Positions 46,810 to 53,192 of a DNA stretch of 53,192 nt are shown in pieces; position 1 is the stretch's first letter, and the number at the start of each line of letters is the position of its first letter. The stretch is from the NCBI GenBank assembly GCA_045649545.1, contig JAZRQE010000024.1, positions 1-53,192 on the forward strand, given 5' to 3'. The DNA comes from UMGS172 sp045649545 (GTDB taxonomy: Bacteria; Bacillota; Clostridia; Oscillospirales; Acutalibacteraceae). The notes beneath the pieces were generated by a model, which was given only the letters and a program-made list of their open reading frames with translations, made no database searches and was not told the origin of the DNA. Made by a program: the position numbers and the translations under genes.

Positions 46810-49785
46810 TTGGGAAGTTTAGTAAGACATCACTTAAGAACGATTATTCCGGTTCTTTTAGTGATAACAATCATCATTACTTCGGCTTCGGTCGGACTTT
46901 TTTCAATACTGAAAAATAACGGGGACTCAAATCAAACCGGCAATTCGGTAAGTTCGACTCCTGACCTTCAACCGATTACTCCCGAGCCGGTTGAAAAAAA
47001 GCCGATAAAAGAGTTTAAAAGCCTTTCGGTCGCCCCTTTAAGAGATTTCTTTTTAGAAGGCCAAACCGAAATTGAAGCATGCGAACAGATTGACAAAATT
47101 GTTGAAACCACCCTATCAGATGGTTTTGACTCGTTGGAAATCACGCTTAATTACAAGGATACGCTTATATATCTGACACAAGACTCTACTGTCTTTGAAA
47201 GCGATTTGTTGGCTTATTTTTCAATTGCGGCAAGACGTAAGGGCTTAAAGGTCATTGCATCGATTGATTTATCAGCTTTAGCTAAAAAACACATTGCAGA
47301 TAAAGACGATATTAAAGCTATATCAAACAGTCTTTCACATTCATCATTAGGTGAATACTGTGATACCGTAATTTTCAAAAACTGCTTTATCACAACCGAA
47401 CAAATTCCTGAAAGTGAATATTTAAGTTTACCGGGTGATACAACCTCTTATGAAAATTATTTAAACAACCGTTTAATCCAAGCTTTAAGAGAGTATTATT
47501 TTGCCGTTGCAAAATCTAAAGCAGAAATGGCTGTCGGCTTTGAAATAAACGAAAGTAATTTACCCGAAAACGCCATTTTCAATGCAAAATTGCTCTTTGA
47601 AAACAATGTTGTAGACTTTGCAATGCTTTACAATCCCTACTCTACCGAAAGTAAAGATAAAAGCTTTGCCACCTATTATGAAGCTATCAGAAATGATTTG
47701 GGTTTAGGTTATGACGAACTTCATTGCAAGCTAGCTTACGATAAAATCGGCAGTAAAGAAAAAGGCTGGGAGCAGACCGACCAGATATTAAGTCAGTTAA
47801 AGGTGCTTGACTCACTTGATGTTAACGGTTTTACTTTTGATAACTACACTGCTTTCGTTAACGATAAAACCGAAAGCCGTCAAGTTATCAAAAAATACTT
47901 TTCCAACCTTATTACCGAAGATTATATTTTAAGAGAATTAAGTGTTTCAAAACCTACAAAAACCAAATTTACAACACACGATAAAACGGTGCTTTTAATG
48001 GGTGCTTCTGACCCTGAATTTTCTTTAAAACTTAACGGTAATGAACTGGAACGTTCAGAGTTGGGATATTTTTCACTCGATTTAGACTTAAAGGACGGAT
48101 TAAACACCTTTAAGTTAGAACATAAAGGTGTTACCAAAACATATAAAATCACGTTTGACCGTATTATTATTAAAGAGTTATTCCCATCTAAAAAACAAGA
48201 GTTGCCCAGCCGTTCAACCTTGGCCGTAAGCTGTACTGCAATTTCAGGCAGTACCGTTACCGCAACCCTCAAAGACATTTCGGTTACTTTAACCGAAGCA
48301 CCGATTGTTGACGGAAACGGTATTGTTGACCCCGAATTCAGTACATATTCAGGTGAAATTCAGTTGCCCACAGTCTATGATGAGAACAAAACCTTGGGTA
48401 AAATCACCTTTAAGGCAAACTCAAAATACGGCACAGAATCTAAAAAGAGTGAAAACATTATCGTCTTAAAAGAAGACCGCCCTGTCACTTCCGAAACCGG
48501 CTCAAACGGTGTGGGTTCAGGCTCTACTAATGCACCTGGCGGTGGCACAGCTTGGGAAAAACCTCAAGGCGGAAAATATATCGATGTCGGCACTTCTTAC
48601 ATTGCGGAAATTGTAAACTATCAAGCAGAAATGTTTGATGCAAACGCAAAAAGTGACTATTCAAGACCGACCAATAACTATCTGCCTAAAGGCACGGTTG
48701 ATTACTGTGCTTCATCAATCATTTCGACCTCGGGCGGACAGATGAGAAACCTACGCTACGGAAAAATGACCTATTCGAGTGAAAGCACACTGAAATATTA
48801 TACCGGTACCTTACCTGACCACAACTCGGTCAATTTTGCATCTATTGTAAACACCGGCAGACATACCGAACTTACATTGGATACACTTTGGAAAGCCCCA
48901 TTCTACTTCGATTTGGCACCGCAGACCTATCCTTACAACAAGACTAACGAGCGTAACTATACCATTACTTCTGCAACCTACGCTTATATTGATATTACCT
49001 TCTGCTACACAACCTTAGTAAGCGGTGACATAACAATCCCCGAAGATAATCCCATTTTCTCAAAAGCCGAATGGTTTAAGAATGAGTCAGACTATACCTT
49101 AAGATTACATCTTAAAAAAGTCGGTAAATTCTACGGTTGGAGTTCTGAATACAACGAAAACAACCAGTTGGTATTCAAGTTTTTAAATCCCGCAAAAATT
49201 ACTGCTGCAGACAACTCTTACGGTTACCGACTTGACGGTGTTGTAATTCTTATCGACGTAGGTCACGGTGGCAGTGACGAAGGTGCACATGGTTTTAACT
49301 CAAAATATCCCGAGGCTGTGCTTAACTTAATTCTTGCCAAGATGCTTAAAGCAGAGTTGGAGTCGATTGGTGCTACCGTATATATGACACGTGAGGATGA
49401 CAAAACCGACGACGATGCCAACGCTAAGCGACTACAATTGCGAAGTATTAAGCCGGACTTCTGCATTTCAATCCACCGAAATGCAAGTGGCTCAGCGGCA
49501 CAAGGCTTTATGTCCTATCATTATTATGCATATTCTTCGGATGCGGCAAAGTTGGTATATAAAGCCACTGAAGATGCAAAGCTTTACAAAAAGGATAAGT
49601 GGTACGGCACAAAATGGCATGTATATTATATGGGCCGTATGTCCGACTGTCCGGTTGTGTTGACCGAAAACGGATTTATGACCAATAAAACTGAATATCA
49701 GGATATGATTAAACCTGAATTCAATCAAAAGTGTGCTGTAGCACTCGCCAAAGGTATTGTTGATTACTTTAAATCAATCCAATAA
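46810..49785 (+). CDS. Large cell-wall protein: GHL10-like domain fused to an N-acetylmuramoyl-L-alanine amidase
   Basis: This 991-residue protein has an N-terminal membrane helix (about 14-36), a divergent GHL10-like barrel (about 70-380), and beta-rich Ig/cadherin-like regions (about 390-560). After a Gly/Ser/Thr linker and another beta domain it ends in an Amidase_3 domain (about 810-991). The zinc ligands of the amidase are visible: His in LIDVGHGGSDEG, Glu in YPEAVLNL, His in CISIHRNAS and the catalytic Glu in VLTENGFMTN. It cleaves the amide between MurNAc and L-Ala of peptidoglycan. The TTG start matches its upstream neighbour's style. Location between sigE and sigG suggests, but does not prove, a role in sporulation. 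Confidence 0.88.
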   Translation: MGSLVRHHLRTIIPVLLVITIIITSASVGLFSILKNNGDSNQTGNSVSSTPDLQPITPEPVEKKPIKEFKSLSVAPLRDFFLEGQTEIEACEQIDKIVETTLSDGFDSLEITLNYKDTLIYLTQDSTVFESDLLAYFSIAARRKGLKVIASIDLSALAKKHIADKDDIKAISNSLSHSSLGEYCDTVIFKNCFITTEQIPESEYLSLPGDTTSYENYLNNRLIQALREYYFAVAKSKAEMAVGFEINESNLPENAIFNAKLLFENNVVDFAMLYNPYSTESKDKSFATYYEAIRNDLGLGYDELHCKLAYDKIGSKEKGWEQTDQILSQLKVLDSLDVNGFTFDNYTAFVNDKTESRQVIKKYFSNLITEDYILRELSVSKPTKTKFTTHDKTVLLMGASDPEFSLKLNGNELERSELGYFSLDLDLKDGLNTFKLEHKGVTKTYKITFDRIIIKELFPSKKQELPSRSTLAVSCTAISGSTVTATLKDISVTLTEAPIVDGNGIVDPEFSTYSGEIQLPTVYDENKTLGKITFKANSKYGTESKKSENIIVLKEDRPVTSETGSNGVGSGSTNAPGGGTAWEKPQGGKYIDVGTSYIAEIVNYQAEMFDANAKSDYSRPTNNYLPKGTVDYCASSIISTSGGQMRNLRYGKMTYSSESTLKYYTGTLPDHNSVNFASIVNTGRHTELTLDTLWKAPFYFDLAPQTYPYNKTNERNYTITSATYAYIDITFCYTTLVSGDITIPEDNPIFSKAEWFKNESDYTLRLHLKKVGKFYGWSSEYNENNQLVFKFLNPAKITAADNSYGYRLDGVVILIDVGHGGSDEGAHGFNSKYPEAVLNLILAKMLKAELESIGATVYMTREDDKTDDDANAKRLQLRSIKPDFCISIHRNASGSAAQGFMSYHYYAYSSDAAKLVYKATEDAKLYKKDKWYGTKWHVYYMGRMSDCPVVLTENGFMTNKTEYQDMIKPEFNQKCAVALAKGIVDYFKSIQ

Positions 49786-49788
49786 AGT

Positions 49789-49820
49789 AATACCCCAAAG
49801 TTATAAGACTTTGGGGTATT
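49789..49820. terminator. Bidirectional terminator between the amidase gene and sigE
   Basis: AATACCCCAAAGT/ACTTTGGGGTATT, a perfect 13-bp stem with a 6-nt loop, followed by GTTTT on the plus strand and an A/T-rich tail for sigE. Confidence 0.92.
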
Positions 49821-49823
49821 GTT

Positions 49824-50546
49824 TTATATATATGACCTTTCCATATCCTTTTTAAGACGTGCAATTATACGCTTTTCGAGGCGGGATATATACGACTGTG
49901 AAATACCTAAAATATCCGCAACCTGCTTTTGTGTATGTTCATTTTGTCCGTTTAGTCCAAACCGCATACTCATAATTTCACGTTCGCGGTCATTTAATTT
50001 TGAAATATGTAAATTTAAGAGTCTCTTTTCGTCCTCTTGCTCAACCCTGCCGCCAACCTCGTTACCGTCACTGCCCAAAACATCCGACAACAGAAGCTCG
50101 TTGCCGTCCCAATCAACATTTAACGGCTCGTCAATTGATATCTCGGTCTTTAAAACGGTAGTCTTTCTGATATACATTAAAATCTCGTTTTCAATACACC
50201 GCGACGCATACGTTGCAAGCTTTATATTACGTTCGGGACAAAATGTATTAACCGCCTTTATAAGACCGATTGTACCTATTGAAATTAAATCTTCGGTACT
50301 TGCCCCTGCCGCATCAAATTTCCGTGCTATATAAACAACAAGCCTTAAATTATGTACTATCAACTTTTCTCTGGCTTCACCATTTTTCAAAGTATTAAGC
50401 TGATTTAAAACCTCCTGTTCTTCTTCGGGCGTCATAGGTGCAGGCAAGGTTTCTGGGCCATTTATGTAATAAGAAGTATTAACAAGACCCAGCTTTTTGA
50501 GTAAATTCTTGATTATAAGGCTTAATTTTGTGCTGATGATTTTCAT
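49824..50546 (-). CDS. sigE: RNA polymerase sporulation sigma factor SigE
   Basis: This 240-residue sigma factor has the SigE pattern: a pro-like N-terminus (about 27 residues, LSLIIKNLLKKLG) then YYINGPETLPAPMTPEEE. Region 2 is HNLRLVVYIARKFDAAGASTEDLISIGTIGLIKAVNTF and region 4 is QKQVADILGISQSYISRLEKRI. The pro-sequence is removed by SpoIIGA to activate early mother-cell transcription. It lies 10 bp after spoIIGA. Confidence 0.96.
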   Translation of the reverse strand: MKIISTKLSLIIKNLLKKLGLVNTSYYINGPETLPAPMTPEEEQEVLNQLNTLKNGEAREKLIVHNLRLVVYIARKFDAAGASTEDLISIGTIGLIKAVNTFCPERNIKLATYASRCIENEILMYIRKTTVLKTEISIDEPLNVDWDGNELLLSDVLGSDGNEVGGRVEQEDEKRLLNLHISKLNDREREIMSMRFGLNGQNEHTQKQVADILGISQSYISRLEKRIIARLKKDMERSYI

Positions 50547-50556
50547 ATTGACTCCT

Positions 50557-51414
50557 TTAAAAGTTTAAAACTGTCGGCGAAACCACTACCGAATAGTCGT
50601 CACCCAATTTTCCGTCACTAATTACCGCAACGGGATTAGAAATATTAAATGTTTTCTTTTTATATGTAACCTTCATTCTGTCAATTTTAATTGCCGGCAT
50701 AATACTCTCACCCGATACTGTCTTTATTGGCATTAAGCGGAAAAAACGTTTTAAATCATCTTCGGGCGGCTCTAGTGAAATCATAAGTGATGTATTACTT
50801 GCACCAAACAGTGTTTGAGCCGTCAATTTATCAATTATCACAATTTCACTGTTACCAAAGCTATCGGTAAGCGTATGTCCTGTATCAATCATCGCCGTTG
50901 TTTGAACTGTCTGCTTTTCAAACATCAAGCTGACGACAACCCTCGTAGCAGAATCTGCCTCACGTCCGGTGAGTTTTTTTATAACGGTTATTAAAACGTA
51001 AAAAACAAATGAAAATGTAATCAAAAGCAAAGGTGAAACATCAAAATATACAATACCGTTATTGATTGACATATTTTGAGGTTTTAATAGCATCCAAACG
51101 CCTGCCATACCGCCGGCATATATAAACGATACACCGTAAAATACGAAAAAACATCTTAAAAATCTGCGAACATTTTTAAACCCGAACGCTATTAAAACAG
51201 CAGTTAAGGATGCCGATAACCGTAGTAACAACCCCAGCCAAAACCCTAACGGAGGAAGAAAAATGTAGAGTGAAAACAATGCCGAAAGTAATGATGCTAC
51301 AATTTTTCTCCACAATTTAACCTTGATACGCGTTAGAACGCAGGTTGCGTTTAATATTATAAAATCGACTACCGTATTTAAAAAAAGCAAAATATCAACA
51401 TAGACAATCACCAA
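50557..51414 (-). CDS. spoIIGA: Sigma-E processing peptidase SpoIIGA
   Basis: A protein of about 285 residues: five N-terminal membrane helices (to about residue 150) followed by an aspartic-protease-like domain with the active-site Asp in MIDTGHTLTDSFG and the C-terminal VAVISDGKLGDDYSVVVSP. It cleaves pro-sigma-E after contact with the forespore signal SpoIIR. An in-frame ATG at 51435 lies inside the -10 element and cannot be the start. TTG 51414, 7 nt after AAGGG, gives the family-like N-terminus MVIVYVDILLFLN; GTG 51411 is an alternative. Confidence 0.92.
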   Translation of the reverse strand: MVIVYVDILLFLNTVVDFIILNATCVLTRIKVKLWRKIVASLLSALFSLYIFLPPLGFWLGLLLRLSASLTAVLIAFGFKNVRRFLRCFFVFYGVSFIYAGGMAGVWMLLKPQNMSINNGIVYFDVSPLLLITFSFVFYVLITVIKKLTGREADSATRVVVSLMFEKQTVQTTAMIDTGHTLTDSFGNSEIVIIDKLTAQTLFGASNTSLMISLEPPEDDLKRFFRLMPIKTVSGESIMPAIKIDRMKVTYKKKTFNISNPVAVISDGKLGDDYSVVVSPTVLNF

Positions 51415-51433
51415 AATCACGCCCTTTAAAACC

Positions 51434-51468
51434 ATTATAATAATTACGTTTGGTCGAAAATTGTCAAA
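51434..51468 (-). promoter_or_regulatory. spoIIG-type promoter with 22-bp spacer and Spo0A-like boxes
   Basis: TTGACA (51467-51462) and TATAAT (51439-51434) are 22 bp apart on the minus strand, the unusual spacing known from the Spo0A-activated, sigma-A-dependent spoIIG promoter of Bacillus. On the plus strand GGTCGAA (51452-51458) and TGTCAAA (51462-51468) each differ at one base from the 0A box TGTCGAA; the second overlaps the -35. Confidence 0.75.
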
Positions 51469-51495
51469 CTACGGTAAATTAAAAAATTATTTAAT

Positions 51496-51792
51496 TTAAA
51501 AAACAAACAGCAAAACTGCTGTCACAGACAAAGCAACCGCAATACAACCTGCTACAGTGAAAATTTTAATTTTACGGTTTTTCTTTTTTCTTTCTTCGGT
51601 ATATCTTAAATATCCTACTTTGGGTGAACTTTGATTCGGCTCAAAATATGAATGAATAATTCTCTTTGCCTCATTTTCCAAAATTTTGTTATCAAACTCG
51701 GTGTCGTCTTTCACAAAAAACAAAGCCTTTTCAAAATAATCACTGTCAGTATCGTTAACCTCAATTATTCGCTTATTTACACCTCTTAACAT
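51496..51792 (-). CDS. Small tail-anchored membrane protein, unknown function
   Basis: This 98-residue protein starts at ATG 51792 (SD AAGGAGA). It has an acidic N-terminal half (RIIEVNDTDSDYFEKALFFVKDD), a basic stretch (RKKKNRKIK) and a single C-terminal membrane helix (about 76-98) ending at the last residue, so the bulk is cytosolic. I do not recognise the family. It precedes spoIIGA by about 80 bp; a role in sporulation is possible by position only. Confidence 0.65.
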   Translation of the reverse strand: MLRGVNKRIIEVNDTDSDYFEKALFFVKDDTEFDNKILENEAKRIIHSYFEPNQSSPKVGYLRYTEERKKKNRKIKIFTVAGCIAVALSVTAVLLFVF

Positions 51793-52055
51793 ATATCTTC
51801 TCCTTAAATTTCTCTTAGTGTAAATATTTTTGACAGATAAATTGTAATTCAAACTTTGTCAAGGAAAATTTTTGAATTTTTTTATAATAATACGGTTTGT
51901 AACCTCAAGTTTACATAAATTTTGTGGATAACTATGTGGAAAAGTCGAAGAACTATTGATTTCATCGCTTTTTTCTGCTAAAGTTTACATATTTTGCGTA
52001 ATTATGTAACTATACAAAATGTATATGCAACAAATTTTCACTTGACAAATAGTAA
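51793..52055. other. AT-rich intergenic region with one DnaA-box-like sequence
   Basis: The sequence TGTGGATAA (51925-51933), followed nearby by ATGTGGAAAA, matches the reverse complement of the DnaA box TTATCCACA. The region is AT-rich and has no ORF. TTGACA hexamers occur on both strands without good -10 partners. No box cluster and no dnaA/dnaN are present, so an origin is not supported. Confidence 0.4.
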
Positions 52056-52084
52056 TTGCCTTGTTACCCGAAATAATGTATAAT
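52056..52084 (+). promoter_or_regulatory. Promoter of the DNA glycosylase gene
   Basis: TTGCCT (52056-52061) and TATAAT (52079-52084) at 17 bp. Confidence 0.6.
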
Positions 52085-52109
52085 ATGATTGAAAGAAGTG
52101 AGTTTTTAT

Positions 52110-52949
52110 ATGATGATATACAGCCCCAAAGCCACACAAAACGGCAACAATGTTGAAATTATAGGCGTTAAACATTTTGGTTTACAAGAAACCTTTGATT
52201 GCGGACAAGCGTTTCGTTGGCAAGAGTTTGATGAAAACTCTTGGATTGGTATTGCCCACGGCAGAAAACTGCGTGTAGGCTTAAATGACGGCGTAATTAC
52301 GCTATACGATTGCACATTAGATGAATACGAAAAAATTTGGCGTAATTATCTTGATATCGACCGCGACTACGGAAAAATTATTGATATAATTTCCGAAAAC
52401 GAAGTATTAAAAAATGCCGCAGCAGAAAACAGCGGCATTAGGATATTACGTCAGGATAAATGGGAAACCCTTTGTTCATTCATCATTTCGCAAAACAATA
52501 ACATTCCACGAATAAAGGGTATTGTCGAACGGCTTTGTGAAAACTTCGGTGATGCTTTAGAGGGCGGCGGATACACCTTCCCTACCGCTGAAAAAATTGC
52601 AAAATTAGAGCCTGAGGATTTAGCACCTATCCGTTCCGGCTTCAGGGCAAGATACATTATTGACGGTGCGAGAAAGTTTTTAAACGGTGACATTGACCTT
52701 AATGTAATCGAAACTGCCGATATTGATTTAGCCCGTGCCGAGCTTATGAAAATCACCGGTGTCGGTGTAAAGGTTGCCGACTGCACATTACTTTTCGGCT
52801 TCAACCGAATTGATGCATTACCAAAAGATGTTTGGATAAAACGTGCCATTGGGGAATATTTTAACGGCACGTTCCCCGAATGTGCAAAAGGCTACGAGGG
52901 CATCGCACAACAGTATTTATTTAATTATATACGATTGCAAAATACGTAA
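52110..52949 (+). CDS. ogg: 8-oxoguanine DNA glycosylase (OGG-type)
   Basis: This 279-residue protein has an N-terminal TBP-like OGG domain (FGLQETFDCGQAFRWQEF), the hinge segment SFIISQNNNIPRIKGIVERLCENFG, and a helix-hairpin-helix with the catalytic Lys and Asp (MKITGVGVKVADCTLLFGFNRIDALPKDVWIKR). It excises 8-oxoG opposite C and nicks by beta-elimination. ATG 52110 is used (SD GAAGTGAG), although the frame is open to a TTG at 52089. Confidence 0.93.
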   Translation: MMIYSPKATQNGNNVEIIGVKHFGLQETFDCGQAFRWQEFDENSWIGIAHGRKLRVGLNDGVITLYDCTLDEYEKIWRNYLDIDRDYGKIIDIISENEVLKNAAAENSGIRILRQDKWETLCSFIISQNNNIPRIKGIVERLCENFGDALEGGGYTFPTAEKIAKLEPEDLAPIRSGFRARYIIDGARKFLNGDIDLNVIETADIDLARAELMKITGVGVKVADCTLLFGFNRIDALPKDVWIKRAIGEYFNGTFPECAKGYEGIAQQYLFNYIRLQNT

Positions 52950-53005
52950 AAATAAAGCTGAGGTTATAGGTCGTATTCTTAAGGATAGTAAAAAGGATGT
53001 GTAAT

Positions 53006-53192
53006 TGAACTGCCCCATTTTGTGCGGACAGTACAAAAAAGACCTTTATGATAGTTGAAATTAAATTTTAAGCAACATACTGACATCGCTTTTCGAGTGG
53101 TGTCAGTTTTGTTTTTAGTTGTATTCTTTGGTTATTGTAAAAATGTATGTACTCACCTATGAGGAGGCGAGCCTCCTCATAGGTCTGAAGTT
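53006..53192 (-). mobile_element. Right end of an IS3-family insertion sequence (partial)
   Basis: The end begins TGAACTGCCCCATTTTGTGC at 53006, shares CGGACA.TA and an A-rich tail with the IS end at 139, and encloses the 3' end of an IS3 OrfB on the minus strand. The rest lies beyond the window. The flank outside (GTAAT) does not match the flank of the left-hand IS end (AAAA), so the two probably belong to different insertions. Confidence 0.75.
53068..53192 (-). CDS. IS3-family transposase OrfB (integrase), C-terminal fragment
   Basis: The minus-strand frame ending at TAA 53068-53070 reads TYEEARLLIGEYIHFYNN then QRIQLKTKLTPLEKRCQYVA. This is the C-terminus of the rve integrase core of IS3-family OrfB, where YIxxYNxxRiqlKLkxlsPxeyR is conserved. 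The DDE residues lie outside the window, and the 5' part is missing because the window ends. Confidence 0.9.
   Translation of the reverse strand, partial: LQTYEEARLLIGEYIHFYNNQRIQLKTKLTPLEKRCQYVA

Noticed and set aside
51880..52040. Chromosomal replication origin
   Set aside because: Only one good DnaA box, no cluster, and no dnaA, dnaN or rpmH nearby.
1..53192. CRISPR arrays, tRNA or rRNA genes
   Set aside because: No regularly spaced short direct repeats and no tRNA or rRNA signatures were seen on either strand.
1..53192. Window as one circular element closed by a single IS3 copy
   Set aside because: The orientation of the two ends would allow it, but the flanking bases do not give a target duplication, and the gene content is chromosomal housekeeping.

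Overview
The window looks like chromosomal DNA of a low-GC, endospore-forming Clostridia, probably an anaerobic gut member of the Oscillospiraceae or a related family. Evidence for this is the sporulation genes (spoIIGA-sigE, sigG, spoIVB, ylmC/ymxH), the Gram-positive ylxM-ffh-rpsP-khpA-rimM-trmD cluster, SAM-I and FMN riboswitches, AGGAGG ribosome sites and sigma-A promoters with TTGACA-17-TATAAT spacing. I cannot name the species.

Both window ends lie in IS3-family ends (1-139 and 53006-53192) with similar inverted repeats, so the window probably stops where an assembly broke in a multicopy IS. xpt follows at 175-747.

The most unusual part is 857-7328, a 6,472-bp transposon. It has perfect 20-bp terminal inverted repeats and a 4-bp CAAA target duplication. 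It sits exactly in the 4-nt loop of an intrinsic terminator whose two 11-nt arms are now 6.5 kb apart. It carries an IS4-type transposase, a small plus-strand RNA, a structured minus-strand RNA, an XRE/ImmA-peptidase/PIN-nuclease operon with an internal terminator, a decayed zinc-ribbon membrane protein gene, and a J-domain protein gene. The J-domain gene is preceded by a pseudoknot-terminator leader RNA. Inward-facing terminators stand just inside both ends.

From 7355 to 21377 the minus strand holds a carbohydrate or sugar-acid operon: class II aldolase, DUF4867, SDR, Ldh2-type dehydrogenase, KDPG-type aldolase, aldo/keto reductase, glycerate 2-kinase, an enolase paralog with altered catalytic residues, aldehyde dehydrogenase, PfkB kinase and a fucose-isomerase-like protein. 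It is interrupted by two multi-hairpin repeats. Upstream are a regulator of unusual architecture (LacI-type sensor first, HTH last), an L-rhamnose mutarotase and a small Cys-rich protein. No transporter lies in the operon.

From 21639 to 27517 come a membrane-anchored surface protein, a GH16 glycosidase without a signal peptide, a glycerophosphodiesterase, an MFS sugar transporter, a TVP38-type membrane protein and HPr. The translation and secretion cluster occupies 27772-31299. Next are a lipoprotein solute-binding protein, a small protein, Maf, two small cytosolic proteins and a heterodimeric ABC exporter (31459-38178).

A PadR-membrane protein pair (38451-39841) is bracketed by two diverged copies of the spoIVB 3' end. 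Then come spoIVB, ylmC, sigG (behind a sigma-F-like promoter), metK under a SAM riboswitch, ribU under an FMN riboswitch, DUF1294, two membrane-anchored GHL10-type proteins (the second fused to an amidase), sigE, and spoIIGA behind a promoter with the 22-bp spacer typical of Spo0A-activated spoIIG. An OGG-type DNA glycosylase precedes the right IS end.
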